From: Tolypothrix sp. PCC 7910
GTDB lineage: Bacteria; Cyanobacteriota; Cyanobacteriia; Cyanobacteriales; Nostocaceae
Length of the DNA stretch: 64,000 bases
Reading direction: 5' to 3'
NCBI RefSeq assembly: GCF_011769525.1
Contig: NZ_CP050440.1
Span: 8,232,001-8,296,000 of the forward strand
Shown: one piece after another, positions 8,975-17,404 of the stretch
How positions within the stretch are numbered: position 1 is the first letter of the stretch
How the letters are laid out: the number at the start of each line of letters is the position of its first letter
Notes under the pieces: model-generated
What the model was told of the DNA's origin: nothing
Databases searched by the model: none
What the model saw: the letters and a program-made list of their open reading frames with translations, nothing else
Translations under genes and position numbers: made by a program

Positions 8975-9472
8975 TTATTCATCCATGATTTTTTCAGCAA
9001 GAGTTTGAAAAACTTCTGCTACACCCAGACCGTTTTTAGCACTTGTTTTCATGACAGTCCAACCTTTTAGCTGTACCGCATCGATTTCTACAGGGTCAAT
9101 CTCCCATTCATCTGTTAAATCCCATTTGTTAAGTATCATAATAAAGGGAACATTGCCAATTGTATCTTCTACTCTGGCTTGCAGGTCAAATGCTTTCTCT
9201 AAGGTATTCCTCCGCGTCCCATCAACTACTAATAAATAACCAGATGAACCCCGTAGATACGACATTCTTACTTTTTGAAATTCATCTTCTCCATAAAGAT
9301 CCCAAAGTATTAAATTAAGAGTTTTTTCTTGAATATTTAGTGTTTTTTTATCAATTTTTACTCCTACAGTAGTATGGTACTTTTCGGAAAAAATACTACT
9401 CACAAACCTCGATACTAAACTAGTCTTACCTGTGGCAAATGCACCCACCATGCAAATCTTTTTCTGGAGCAT
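8975..9472 (-). CDS. Ras-like small GTPase
   Basis: This 165-aa protein is a complete small G domain. G1 is GAFATGKT (residues 10-17), the switch I Thr is in YHTTVG (34/35), G3 is WDLYGE (Asp58, Gly61), G4 is NKWD (115-118) and G5 is TSAK (143-146). The residue after the G3 glycine, Gln in Ras, is Glu62 here, which may slow intrinsic hydrolysis. There is no lipidation motif. The family includes Rab/Ras-like bacterial GTPases such as MglA, which work with roadblock/longin-type partners in polarity and motility. It lies 2 bp after the OmpA-family gene and abuts the PAS-like gene. Confidence 0.92.
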   Translation of the reverse strand: MLQKKICMVGAFATGKTSLVSRFVSSIFSEKYHTTVGVKIDKKTLNIQEKTLNLILWDLYGEDEFQKVRMSYLRGSSGYLLVVDGTRRNTLEKAFDLQARVEDTIGNVPFIMILNKWDLTDEWEIDPVEIDAVQLKGWTVMKTSAKNGLGVAEVFQTLAEKIMDE

Positions 9473-9474
9473 AA

Positions 9475-11385
9475 TTATTGAGGTTGCTTCAGCTGAGAGG
9501 TGTCGGTTATCAATACTCTGAAGGTAACTCTACGGTTATCTGCTGGTGCTAATTCTGGTTGTGAAGATAGAGCAGTAGAACCTACACCCTCAGTTTGAAA
9601 TTTTCTGGGATTAATACCTTGAGCAGTTAGATAAGCAAGAATTTTATTAGCACGAGCTTGGCTGAGAAAATTATTGATTTGTTCTGTACCCGTAGTACTT
9701 GTGTGTCCTGAAATTTGCAAACTCACTTTTTTATTGAGAGATTGAGCAATATCTAAAAGCTGATTGATTTTTATTACTAAATTAGGAAGTTTATTCACTT
9801 CACCTGCAATCAACTCGGTTGTGCCTTCAGAAAAAAAGAGCATTTCTTGTTCTATTTGCTGTTTATATGACTCTAGTTGAATTAGGGCAATGTCCTGAAG
9901 ATTTTTGTCATTAAATTGAGTTACCCCGGGAATAAAACGCCATAAATTTTTTGCTTGGGAAATCCATTGGCGGGGTGCTGCACCATTGGCATTGAGAATG
10001 CCATTTTCGTCAACTTTTAGGGTTACGGTTTTTGGCGGTTGCAGCAATTTCTCAGATCTGAGGGTAATTAATTGGGGATCTAATGATATGTAAGGTTGCC
10101 ACTGACTGGTAACGCTTTTTGGATTGATATTTGCTTGCTGTATAAGTTTTGTAGGATCTACAGCTAAGGGATCGCGCATTCCGGAAATAAAATGTTTTCC
10201 CTGACGCTGCTCTGTATTAACTACTACGATTCCTGGTTGTGATTCCAGCTTTTGAATATAGGAATGCCAGCGAAATTGTTCTCGGATTGTGAAAAAACCC
10301 CAAATACCACTAGCGATCGCAATCGTACCTAAAAAACCCCAGGCATAAGTATAATTTTTTTTAGGCGGTGATTTATAGCCTTCTGCTAGACAAGCTTCTA
10401 AATAAGATTTACTGGCGGTAAATGGCTCTATATCCCCAGCGAAATCGTTCATTTCGCTACTCAATCGCAGATGGATTTTTTCGAGAGCATCTTTGAGGGT
10501 TAACCTAAATTCTTGAGGAGGTTTCCCCCGAATAATCGCAGCTAGTACTGCTTGCGGCCCTTCTTCAACCCAAATGGTAAGTTCTCCCAACTGCAAAGTT
10601 TGCAGTCCATCTTCTTTTTCTATATTGAAAGAATCTCTGACAAAATCCTGAATAGCTGTCAACATTGCTGAAACTAAATCAGGATCTTGAGTTTTTACCT
10701 GTGGTGCTATTAAGTGTTGCAATAATAATCCAGTATTTTTATGAATTAAAAATACTTGTTCTACTCGGTAAAGCAGCGTGCGGAGAAAAATTATTTCCGC
10801 GAATGATTTCCCTGTCCTTTTTGCTTCTAGTCGCCACTGCAAACTTTGTGGTGACAAGCTATGTTCTAAAGTTTGATTTAAAGATTGGAGCATCTCTTCC
10901 AAAGCTGTAGAAATTGCTTTGCGAGTTGCAGGGCCAATAATCGGAAAAAATGTTTCAGAAAGTCTGTTGTGGTCTTGTGTAATTGAGTTTTGAAGTGCTG
11001 TTTCTACAGTAGTAACTATGGCTTCACCTAATTGTTTATCCTGCTTGGAACGCAAAATTACAGCTTCTGGCAGCAGGCGGCTAATATCTTCTGCTTGAAT
11101 TTGGGGATTATCTAATCGCTCATAAAGTTTGTTTAGTTGATTTGGCTCAACACCAAGGAGTAAACTACGGATTGTATTTAATTCATCATTGTTTTGTGGA
11201 TGATTGTTGACAGGTGAATTGATAGAAACAGAATGAGGAGAAGATTTTGCAGCAGAATTTTCTGAACTAGATACTTGTGGTTCTTGGAAAGATATCGCTG
11301 GATTTATAGCTATGGTAATTTGCTTACCATTACTCAAAGATTTCAGGGATTCTTTAGCTACTTCATTAGTAGAATTATTACTCAT
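9475..11385 (-). CDS. OmpA-family membrane protein with cytoplasmic longin/roadblock-like region
   Basis: This 636-aa protein has four parts. Residues 1-65 are polar and disordered. Residues about 66-200 are helical. Residues about 200-315 (EQVFLIHKNTGLLLQHL, DPDLVSAMLTAIQDFV, LGELTIWVEEGPQAVLAAII) look like the longin/roadblock-like fold found in partners of Ras-like GTPases. One transmembrane helix follows at about 345-367. The periplasmic part has a BON-like stretch (380-465) and a C-terminal OmpA/MotB peptidoglycan-binding domain (about 515-628, with SQARANKILAYL and NRRVTFRV). It should span the inner membrane and bind the cell wall. Its neighbour is a Ras-like GTPase, which makes the longin-like region the natural docking site. 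The longin assignment is by pattern and needs profile confirmation. Confidence 0.8.
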   Translation of the reverse strand: MSNNSTNEVAKESLKSLSNGKQITIAINPAISFQEPQVSSSENSAAKSSPHSVSINSPVNNHPQNNDELNTIRSLLLGVEPNQLNKLYERLDNPQIQAEDISRLLPEAVILRSKQDKQLGEAIVTTVETALQNSITQDHNRLSETFFPIIGPATRKAISTALEEMLQSLNQTLEHSLSPQSLQWRLEAKRTGKSFAEIIFLRTLLYRVEQVFLIHKNTGLLLQHLIAPQVKTQDPDLVSAMLTAIQDFVRDSFNIEKEDGLQTLQLGELTIWVEEGPQAVLAAIIRGKPPQEFRLTLKDALEKIHLRLSSEMNDFAGDIEPFTASKSYLEACLAEGYKSPPKKNYTYAWGFLGTIAIASGIWGFFTIREQFRWHSYIQKLESQPGIVVVNTEQRQGKHFISGMRDPLAVDPTKLIQQANINPKSVTSQWQPYISLDPQLITLRSEKLLQPPKTVTLKVDENGILNANGAAPRQWISQAKNLWRFIPGVTQFNDKNLQDIALIQLESYKQQIEQEMLFFSEGTTELIAGEVNKLPNLVIKINQLLDIAQSLNKKVSLQISGHTSTTGTEQINNFLSQARANKILAYLTAQGINPRKFQTEGVGSTALSSQPELAPADNRRVTFRVLITDTSQLKQPQ

Positions 11386-11575
11386 TGCTAAAATTTCCTG
11401 ATATATAATAGATACTAAATTTAAGCGCGTTTAATTCTGGCGATTTAACTGTTGTAATAGTTGCCATAGCGCAGTTTTAACCTTTTAAATTTTCAATTTA
11501 TAAATTTATGTGATGTAGTAAAAACTGAGAATATAAACAGGATATAGGTATATTCTCTGTAGCTGCCTAATTTAA

Positions 11576-12184
11576 TCAAGACTTAATGTCAGAGTTCAAC
11601 CTCACAGCTAGCTCAGTAAACAAAGATGCTAGTTTGGAACGGTCGGTTTTATCTCGCCGCAGTTCCTGAGATTCTCGTTCTAGTAAAGTCAAGATTTCTT
11701 GATATTTTTGCCGGATATCATCCTGTAGGCTATTAGATTGGTTAAGGATCTGTTCGCGCAATTCCCGTTGGCTATTAGTAGTTTGTTCATCCAATTGGGC
11801 AAACTTCTTTTCTAAATTAATGGTGATATTTTTCTGTTCTTCAGCAAGCGCTTTCACTCCTGTATCTCTATCTAGTTGCTCATTTTTTAAGCGCTCTGTT
11901 AAAGAATCAACCTCTTTTTTAATATATAATTCTAAGTAATCTAGACGTTTTTTAGTCTCATCTCGTACGTTATTTAATTCTTTAACCAAACGGTCTTCTA
12001 AACGTGCAAATCTTTTTTCTACTTCTCTTACCTGGTTACCGAAAAGGATATCTCTGACTTTATCTAAACTGTTAAGTTCGGCGAGATTTGTCCCATTTGA
12101 TTGTGGTTTATTGATGTCCGAAATTGACCCCCCTTGCCCTGGCTCTCTGGAATTACTATTGGTGTATTCTTCAGGCGGGTTCAT
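11576..12184 (-). CDS. Coiled-coil protein, first gene of the GTPase operon
   Basis: This 202-aa protein has no recognised family name. After a polar, disordered N-terminus (1-35), residues about 40-190 are charged heptad-rich helix predicted to form a long coiled coil. The segment LNSLDKVRDILFGNQVREVE resembles the OmpA-family neighbour at residues 68-90 (ELNTIRSLLLGVEPNQLNKL), so the two proteins share a short domain. It lies 190 bp upstream of the OmpA-family gene on the same strand. It may be a scaffold or adaptor for the module. Confidence 0.75.
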   Translation of the reverse strand: MNPPEEYTNSNSREPGQGGSISDINKPQSNGTNLAELNSLDKVRDILFGNQVREVEKRFARLEDRLVKELNNVRDETKKRLDYLELYIKKEVDSLTERLKNEQLDRDTGVKALAEEQKNITINLEKKFAQLDEQTTNSQRELREQILNQSNSLQDDIRQKYQEILTLLERESQELRRDKTDRSKLASLFTELAVRLNSDIKS

Positions 12185-12600
12185 GGTTTTAATCCTTTTT
12201 TAAAGTGGAATTAGTTGTACTTTATAGTTGTTGTACCAGATCTGGGGCCCCAAATATCCCTATGTTGGGTAGAATCTTTAAATACAATCATCAAAAGCAT
12301 CTATCCTCAGATATAAATTTTTCTGAAGTAGAGGTTGCTATGGAGAGTCAATCTTACTCCCATCAAAGGATACCATTACTGAATTAGGGGTTATACCCTA
12401 CAGACTGCCATGTTTTTAGCGGTTAAAGAATGCAAACTAAGCAGAATTAGCTAGCGATCGCAAGGCATCATCAAAACGAGCATCGGATGTCACGAAATAT
12501 AAAGAAAAAATAAATATTTAAATTCATTCGACCGTAGGGTTGGTAATAGTACCACTGTGAATTCAAAATACCCTACGGGTAGAGCAAAGCGCTAGCTAAT
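12185..12600. other. Intergenic DNA, no supported gene
   Basis: This divides the coiled-coil gene (its upstream side) from the small ORF and stress-protein gene. It contains a gtaggg/ccctac inverted pair near 12533-12576 (palindromic-repeat relic). A possible protein fragment (TSDARFDDALRSLANSA, then stop) reads on the minus strand near 12438-12490 but has no start and is closed upstream, so I do not call it a gene. Promoter elements of the coiled-coil gene probably lie near its left end. Confidence 0.5.
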
Positions 12601-12603
12601 ATC

Positions 12604-12753
12604 CTAGAGTAAAAAGCGAAACAGCACATACAAAGCCGAAGCTACTAGTTGTAGTAGCATCACTGGAATACCGTACAGTGATAAAAGTAATGATGCTGAG
12701 GATCGCTTGCCAATTTTCCACGCTTTCCCTCTCTTAAGTCTAATTATCTGCAT
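12604..12753 (-). CDS. Possible 49-aa small membrane protein
   Basis: The frame runs from an ATG at 12751-12753 to a TAG at 12604. The product starts MQIIRLKRGKAWKIGKRSSA, very basic, followed by a single hydrophobic helix (residues about 21-49: LLLSLYGIPVMLLQLV and onward) ending in RFLL. A basic head plus one membrane helix is typical of cyanobacterial small proteins. Against it, there is no good ribosome-binding site, and a rho-independent terminator for the upstream stress-protein gene ends just before the ATG. Transcription would need read-through or another start. Confidence 0.3.
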   Translation of the reverse strand: MQIIRLKRGKAWKIGKRSSASLLLSLYGIPVMLLQLVASALYVLFRFLL

Positions 12754-12761
12754 AATAATGA

Positions 12762-12790
12762 AAAAAGCCACCTAAGTATAGGTGGCTTCT
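12762..12790 (-). terminator. Rho-independent terminator after the universal stress protein gene
   Basis: On the minus strand agccacct, a six-base loop, aggtggct and then a run of T form a classical terminator (plus-strand stem positions 12766-12773 and 12780-12787; the A-run 12761-12766 is the T-tract). It lies about 175 bp downstream of the stress-protein stop. Confidence 0.8.
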
Positions 12791-12965
12791 TGAGCTAGCA
12801 TTCCTTACTTGATTTGTGAATTACTCCCCAAGGCTGGGAACACAATAAATAAAAAAGGGAACGAAAAAGAAGCGAATTAGACGTAATGTGGAGTTTTTCA
12901 GCAATCAAATCGGAATGTAAGACATTTTAATTAAATGAAGAGGAACTGAACTCTATAGCCCTGGT

Positions 12966-13625
12966 TTATTCTTCAATACCACTGGGGATACCTAAAACAG
13001 CACAGGGGAAATCGGAACCTAGTGCGCGAATAATAGGATGCTCGACAGATCTACAACCGATAAATAGGATATCGGCAGTTTCTAATTCCACAACTTTTTT
13101 TAGTTCGGTAGCAATTGAACCAAACCGCAAATGGGATTTAAAGGAACCTTGCCATTCCTCTGCTAGACTACGTGCTTGCCATAAAATTTGGTCTGCTTGT
13201 TGGATAACAGCTAAGGATTTTTCTTGTAAATTTGGTGCAATAACTGTTAGTTTTGGTTGAGTTAAAACGGGTGTGACAGATTTTGATACATTGCTTGTAG
13301 GACACTCTAAAGGAGTGAGATTTCTACTAAAGCTAGAGATATCTGTATACTGACTCTTTTGTTTGTCTGCTACCACATAGACAGCTTGAACTGTGACTTG
13401 GGTGTTTGTAGCCAAGCGCGTTTGATGAGCAATCCAAAAGGCAATATCTAATGCAGTATGACTTTTGGGAGATGCATCATAAGCGACAATTAAGTTGACT
13501 GGTTTTGTAGTAGAACCTTGTATAGAAGAGTTTTTTTCAGGTTCTGGTAACAACACCATTTGTTCAATTAAGTCGTCTCGACCTATAGTGCTTTGTAGGC
13601 GCACTAACATTGGCTTGATTTTCAC
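12966..13625 (-). CDS. Universal stress protein (UspA family)
   Basis: This 219-aa protein has a UspA-type fold. The first strand and loop read NLIVAYDASPKSHTALDIAFWIA, and the C-terminal part has DILFIGCRSVEHPIIRALGSDFP, equivalent to the ATP-binding GxRG/S region of the family. The central section (about 95-140) is longer than in minimal Usp proteins. No membrane segment is present. Upstream, at about 13800-13945 on the same strand, there is a c-di-AMP riboswitch, so expression is probably set by c-di-AMP. A strong terminator follows. The ligand and partners are unknown. Confidence 0.85.
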   Translation of the reverse strand: MKIKPMLVRLQSTIGRDDLIEQMVLLPEPEKNSSIQGSTTKPVNLIVAYDASPKSHTALDIAFWIAHQTRLATNTQVTVQAVYVVADKQKSQYTDISSFSRNLTPLECPTSNVSKSVTPVLTQPKLTVIAPNLQEKSLAVIQQADQILWQARSLAEEWQGSFKSHLRFGSIATELKKVVELETADILFIGCRSVEHPIIRALGSDFPCAVLGIPSGIEE

Positions 13626-13735
13626 AGCTTAACTTCTCTCCCATAAAACAAATTACTAATGAGAAGCAGGGTAACCAACTTTGTCTTTTGTCATTTGTCC
13701 TTTGTCTTTTGTCATTTGTTCAAATTTCTTACCAA

Positions 13736-13768
13736 TGACGAATGACGAATGACGAATGACGAATAAGT
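13736..13768. repeat. Heptameric tandem repeat (atgacga)
   Basis: About four atgacga units lie between the riboswitch aptamer and the start of the stress-protein gene, within its leader. An imperfect run of tttgtc/atttgt units precedes it at 13680-13720. Confidence 0.8.
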
Positions 13769-13799
13769 AAAATCGGTAAAAGAAACCCCAATAACAACT

Positions 13800-13945
13800 G
13801 GTCTAAAAGCCAAAGTTCTTGGCGGTTCCTTCCACTGCCGACGGAGTTAGCTGACGGGCTAAGACTGGAAGGTGTCTCTCATAAAGATTAGCCCCAAACA
13901 TTGGTTCCTCCGCTTCAAATCCAAAAGTTGACGAATTTGAATTAG
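13800..13945 (-). promoter_or_regulatory. c-di-AMP riboswitch (ydaO-yuaA type) upstream of the universal stress protein gene
   Basis: Read on the minus strand, the element has the two conserved blocks of the ydaO-yuaA class: GCGGAGGAACCA (13913 down to 13902) followed by TTGGGGCTAATC, and CCCGTCAGCTAACTCCGTCG (13858 down to about 13839) followed by GCAGTGG. Spacing and order match the known aptamer. This class usually turns transcription off when c-di-AMP is high. The target is the stress-protein gene starting at 13625. Boundaries are approximate because the outer stem is not certain. Confidence 0.88.
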
Positions 13946-13975
13946 GCTACCCACTATTAAGAATGATAATCTAAT

Positions 13976-14818
13976 TTATTCGTCTTGGCTAAAATAACGG
14001 TCAAGAAAATTCAGGGCGTGGTTACGAAGTTCAAAATATTCTTTTGAGTTTCGCATGGCAGAGCGATCGCGTGGATGGGAAAAAGGCACCTCTAATATTT
14101 CTCCGATTGTCGCCGCCGGGCCATTAGTCATTAATACGATGCGATCTGACATATAAATCGCCTCATCGACATCGTGAGTAATCATCATTACGGCTTGGCG
14201 ATGATTTTCCCAAATATCCAATACTTGCCGCTGCAATTTACCTCTAGTTAACGCATCTAAGGCACCAAAAGGCTCATCCATCAGCAACATCTTTGGGCGA
14301 ATTGCTAAAGCTCTAGCAATACCCACACGCTGTTTCATTCCTCCTGAAATTTCATCAGGATATTTATCAGCTGCAGCTGTTAAGTTTACCATTGCTAAAT
14401 GTTCATTCACAATGCTAATTTTCTCAGCACGAGTGGCATTTTTTAGCACTTCATCTACTGCTAAACGGATATTTTCTCTTACTGTTAACCAAGGTAAAAG
14501 CGAATAATTTTGAAATACCATCATCCTTTCAGCGCCTGGCTGACGGATTTCTTTACCATCTAGCCTTACTGAGCCGGAAGTAGCTTTTTCTAATCCCGCT
14601 ACAATTTTTAACAATGTAGATTTTCCACAACCAGAGTGACCAATTACAGAAATATATTCATCTTCACCAATCGAAAGATTAACACCATCTAAAACGACAA
14701 AATTTCCTTTATCTGGTGTGGGATAGGACTTGACTAAATTCTCAATTTCTAGGAAACCATTGCGGGGCATAACTTCGTTATGAGTATTGATAGGTACTGA
14801 GGTAGATTTCATGCTCAA
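13976..14818 (-). CDS. ABC transporter ATP-binding protein (NrtD/CmpD/SsuB type)
   Basis: This 280-aa nucleotide-binding subunit has Walker A GHSGCGKST (residues 60-68), the Q-loop VFQNYSLLPW, signature ISGGMKQRV (157 on), Walker B MLLMDEPFGALD (177 on) and switch His in MMITHDVDEA. The sequence is of the nitrate/sulfonate/taurine/bicarbonate group. It is the third gene of the operon after permease and binding protein, on the same strand. A second riboswitch begins just past its stop and serves the next gene. Confidence 0.9.
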   Translation of the reverse strand: MSMKSTSVPINTHNEVMPRNGFLEIENLVKSYPTPDKGNFVVLDGVNLSIGEDEYISVIGHSGCGKSTLLKIVAGLEKATSGSVRLDGKEIRQPGAERMMVFQNYSLLPWLTVRENIRLAVDEVLKNATRAEKISIVNEHLAMVNLTAAADKYPDEISGGMKQRVGIARALAIRPKMLLMDEPFGALDALTRGKLQRQVLDIWENHRQAVMMITHDVDEAIYMSDRIVLMTNGPAATIGEILEVPFSHPRDRSAMRNSKEYFELRNHALNFLDRYFSQDE

Positions 14819-14936
14819 ATGCTCCGGAAAATATTTAGTCGTGAGTCAATATTGCTACTTGGATATAGGGAACAGAGAAGAGGTGAAGAAGTATTTTGAT
14901 TTTGTATTTACCTAATTAATGAACAATACTGAGAAA

Positions 14937-16379
14937 TTAAGACATGAAAAAACGAATAGGAGATTTAGCCCTAATTTCAAAACTATTTAAATAACCCACG
15001 GGATCGCTAGGGTCAAAAGGTTTTTTATCGATGAATACCTCTTTTGATTCCACTTTGTAATCATCCTTAGGGCATTCAATCCCCATTTCCGAGGCTATCT
15101 CGCGATAAAGGTCTGTTCGCCAACCTTTTTCGGCTAATTGTTCAGCATTTTTAGGAAATTGATGAATTTGTCCCCAACGCGCTGCTTGTGTCATTAACCA
15201 GATACTTCTGGATCTCCATAAAAATGTTGAGTGTTCTCCTGGCTGTTTGGGCAGGTTGTCAGGAATATCGTAGAAAATCGTAGTATCAGCAGCTTTAATG
15301 GTGCGGTCTTTACCATCAAAACCACCATAGTTGTAATTGCCTAAAATTGCTGGCCCTGTAAACTTAGTAATTGAGGCACCTGGCTTTTTCGGTTTTGCAC
15401 CTGTAAAAGACCTATCTGTAATTAGTTCGGCAACTTCTTGGCGATTTTCTGGTTTGCTGCAATATTGGCAAGCTTCAATCATTGCCTTGACTAGGGAACG
15501 ATAGGTTTTGGGATATTGGTCGATGAAAGATTCCATCACTCCCAATAGTCTGTCTGGATGTCCTAACCAGACTTCTTTACCTTGGGCAAAGGTAAAACCG
15601 ATACCTTCGTTACCTGTAATTGCCCTAGTATTCCAAGGTTCGGCAACCATGTAGGCTTGCATCGCGCCAATCCGCACGTTGGTTACCATCTGCGGTGGTG
15701 GGACGATGATCACACGAAACTCTTTAAGGGGATCGACACCAGCAGCAGCGGAGATGTAACGCACAAAGTATTCGTAGATGGCAGAACTTAACACTACTGC
15801 CCAAACTTTGCGTTCTGGGGGTTGGTTATCAAAGTAATTACGAAAATCTCTGCCGAAGGCTTCTAAAGCACCGTCGCCATATTTTTGTTGATATTCGTAC
15901 CACGGACGCAGCCCAGAATCCCACATAGCTTTGTTCATCGTCATGGCGTTACCGTGGCGGTGAATTGTCATGGCGGCACATAAGGGTGCATGGCGTGCGC
16001 CTTCCGCACCAATTCTGGCGTTCGTAACTGCACCAGAGACGACAGGCGCAGCATCCAAGCGACCAAATATTAAGCCATCGCGGGAAGTAGCCCAACTAGC
16101 TTCGCGATTGAGTTTGACGTTTAAACCATATTTACGGAAGAAGCCTTTTTTCCAGGCGATCGCAAATGGTGCACAATCATTTACAGGTACGTAGCCGACT
16201 GTAATATCCGGCTTTTCTAAGTCTTGGGGTCTGACAATCGGTTTAACTGCTAAGGCTTCTTCGGTGAGTCCTTTAGCAGAGCGATCGCCAGAAATTGCAC
16301 AGGAGGACAACGCCATTCCAGCGGTTGTTGCTCCCATTCCGATGAGAAATTCTCGTCTTGTCCAGTTATTATCACCCAT
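14937..16379 (-). CDS. ABC transporter substrate-binding protein, NrtA/CmpA-like, Tat lipoprotein
   Basis: This 480-aa protein begins with a twin-arginine signal TRREFLIGMG (Arg8, Arg9) and a lipobox LSSC (Cys27), so it should be exported folded and anchored to the inner membrane. The body has NrtA/CmpA-family blocks: TVGYVPVNDCAPFAIAWKKG, GRLDAAPVVSGAVTNARIG and AYMVAEPWNTRAI. Nitrate and bicarbonate binders share this fold, but I cannot fix the substrate from the visible residues. It is the second gene of a riboswitch-led operon. The c-di-AMP riboswitch hints at a link to osmotic or carbon/nitrogen status rather than simple nitrate control. Confidence 0.87.
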   Translation of the reverse strand: MGDNNWTRREFLIGMGATTAGMALSSCAISGDRSAKGLTEEALAVKPIVRPQDLEKPDITVGYVPVNDCAPFAIAWKKGFFRKYGLNVKLNREASWATSRDGLIFGRLDAAPVVSGAVTNARIGAEGARHAPLCAAMTIHRHGNAMTMNKAMWDSGLRPWYEYQQKYGDGALEAFGRDFRNYFDNQPPERKVWAVVLSSAIYEYFVRYISAAAGVDPLKEFRVIIVPPPQMVTNVRIGAMQAYMVAEPWNTRAITGNEGIGFTFAQGKEVWLGHPDRLLGVMESFIDQYPKTYRSLVKAMIEACQYCSKPENRQEVAELITDRSFTGAKPKKPGASITKFTGPAILGNYNYGGFDGKDRTIKAADTTIFYDIPDNLPKQPGEHSTFLWRSRSIWLMTQAARWGQIHQFPKNAEQLAEKGWRTDLYREIASEMGIECPKDDYKVESKEVFIDKKPFDPSDPVGYLNSFEIRAKSPIRFFMS

Positions 16380-16457
16380 TTATGTAGCTCCAGAAATATG
16401 CTCACGCAGAGACGCAAAGGTCAGAGTTTTTAAGTGTTTTGGCGTGAGAAAAGTGAA

Positions 16458-17309
16458 TTATTTAGCCACAGTAGGGCGACGGGTTACTAATTCTTGAAGT
16501 TTGCCAACGGCGTAATCAAGAATTAATCCAGTTAAGCCAATAACAAATACGGCGAGAAAAACTGAACTCAAATTTAAACGACTCCATTCATCCCAAACAA
16601 AGAAGCCGATACCGATACCGCCGGTGAGCATTTCTACGGCAACAATTACTAACCAAGCAATACCTAAACTGATTCGCAATCCAGTAAAAATATAAGGTAA
16701 GCTGGCAGGCCAAATAATTTTGGTAATCCGTCGCCAACGGGGTATTTCTAATACTCTGGCGACATCTAAATAATCTTGGGGAACGCTAGAAACTCCTAAG
16801 GCGGTGTTAATAATTGTCGGCCATAGGGAGGTGATGAAAATTACGAAAATTGCTGAAGGATCTGCCAAGTTAAAGATAGCTAAAGCAATCGGTAGCCAAG
16901 CTAAAGGCGATACTGGTTTAAAGATTTGAATGATGGGATTTAAGGCTAACATGGCGGATTTGGACATCCCAATCAAAAATCCCAAAGGAATCGCCACTAT
17001 TGCACCTAAAAGAAAACCTAGCAATACTCTGCGTAAGCTGGCGAGTAATAACCAACCGATACCTAAGTTACCTGGCCCTCGTTCGTAGAAAGGATTTAAA
17101 ATGTAGTCCAGATTGGCAATCAGTGCTTCGGGTGGAGTGGGCATTAATTCATGATTGAATAATGCGACAATCCACCACAGTACGATGATTCCTAAAAATC
17201 CTAAAGCTGGGAGGATGACAACATCTTTAACCAGGACAGGTTTAGCTTTTTTCCAAGCTACTTGTCCAGCTACGGCAAAAATCGCAGCTAAATTTAGTTG
17301 CAATAGCAT
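16458..17309 (-). CDS. ABC transporter permease (NrtB/CmpB/SsuC type)
   Basis: This 283-aa inner-membrane protein has about six hydrophobic segments. The cytoplasmic EAA-like coupling region is visible in DVARVLEIPRWRRITKIIWP followed by ASLPYIFTGLRISLGIAWL. It is the first gene of the operon; the binding-protein gene starts 78 bp downstream. The c-di-AMP riboswitch ends about 90 bp before its start, so the leader probably controls the whole operon. Confidence 0.9.
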   Translation of the reverse strand: MLLQLNLAAIFAVAGQVAWKKAKPVLVKDVVILPALGFLGIIVLWWIVALFNHELMPTPPEALIANLDYILNPFYERGPGNLGIGWLLLASLRRVLLGFLLGAIVAIPLGFLIGMSKSAMLALNPIIQIFKPVSPLAWLPIALAIFNLADPSAIFVIFITSLWPTIINTALGVSSVPQDYLDVARVLEIPRWRRITKIIWPASLPYIFTGLRISLGIAWLVIVAVEMLTGGIGIGFFVWDEWSRLNLSSVFLAVFVIGLTGLILDYAVGKLQELVTRRPTVAK

Positions 17310-17404
17310 TCACAACCTCAACAAATGTAAGCACGGGTACAATAATCGGAGCAGTACCAGCCTTGGACACTGATGAGATTACAAAAATGTTTTCTCTTCA
17401 GTCT

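Noticed and set aside
12205-12387. 60-codon plus-strand ORF upstream of the coiled-coil gene
   Set aside because: No ribosome-binding site or recognisable sequence, and it overlaps the probable promoter of the operon.
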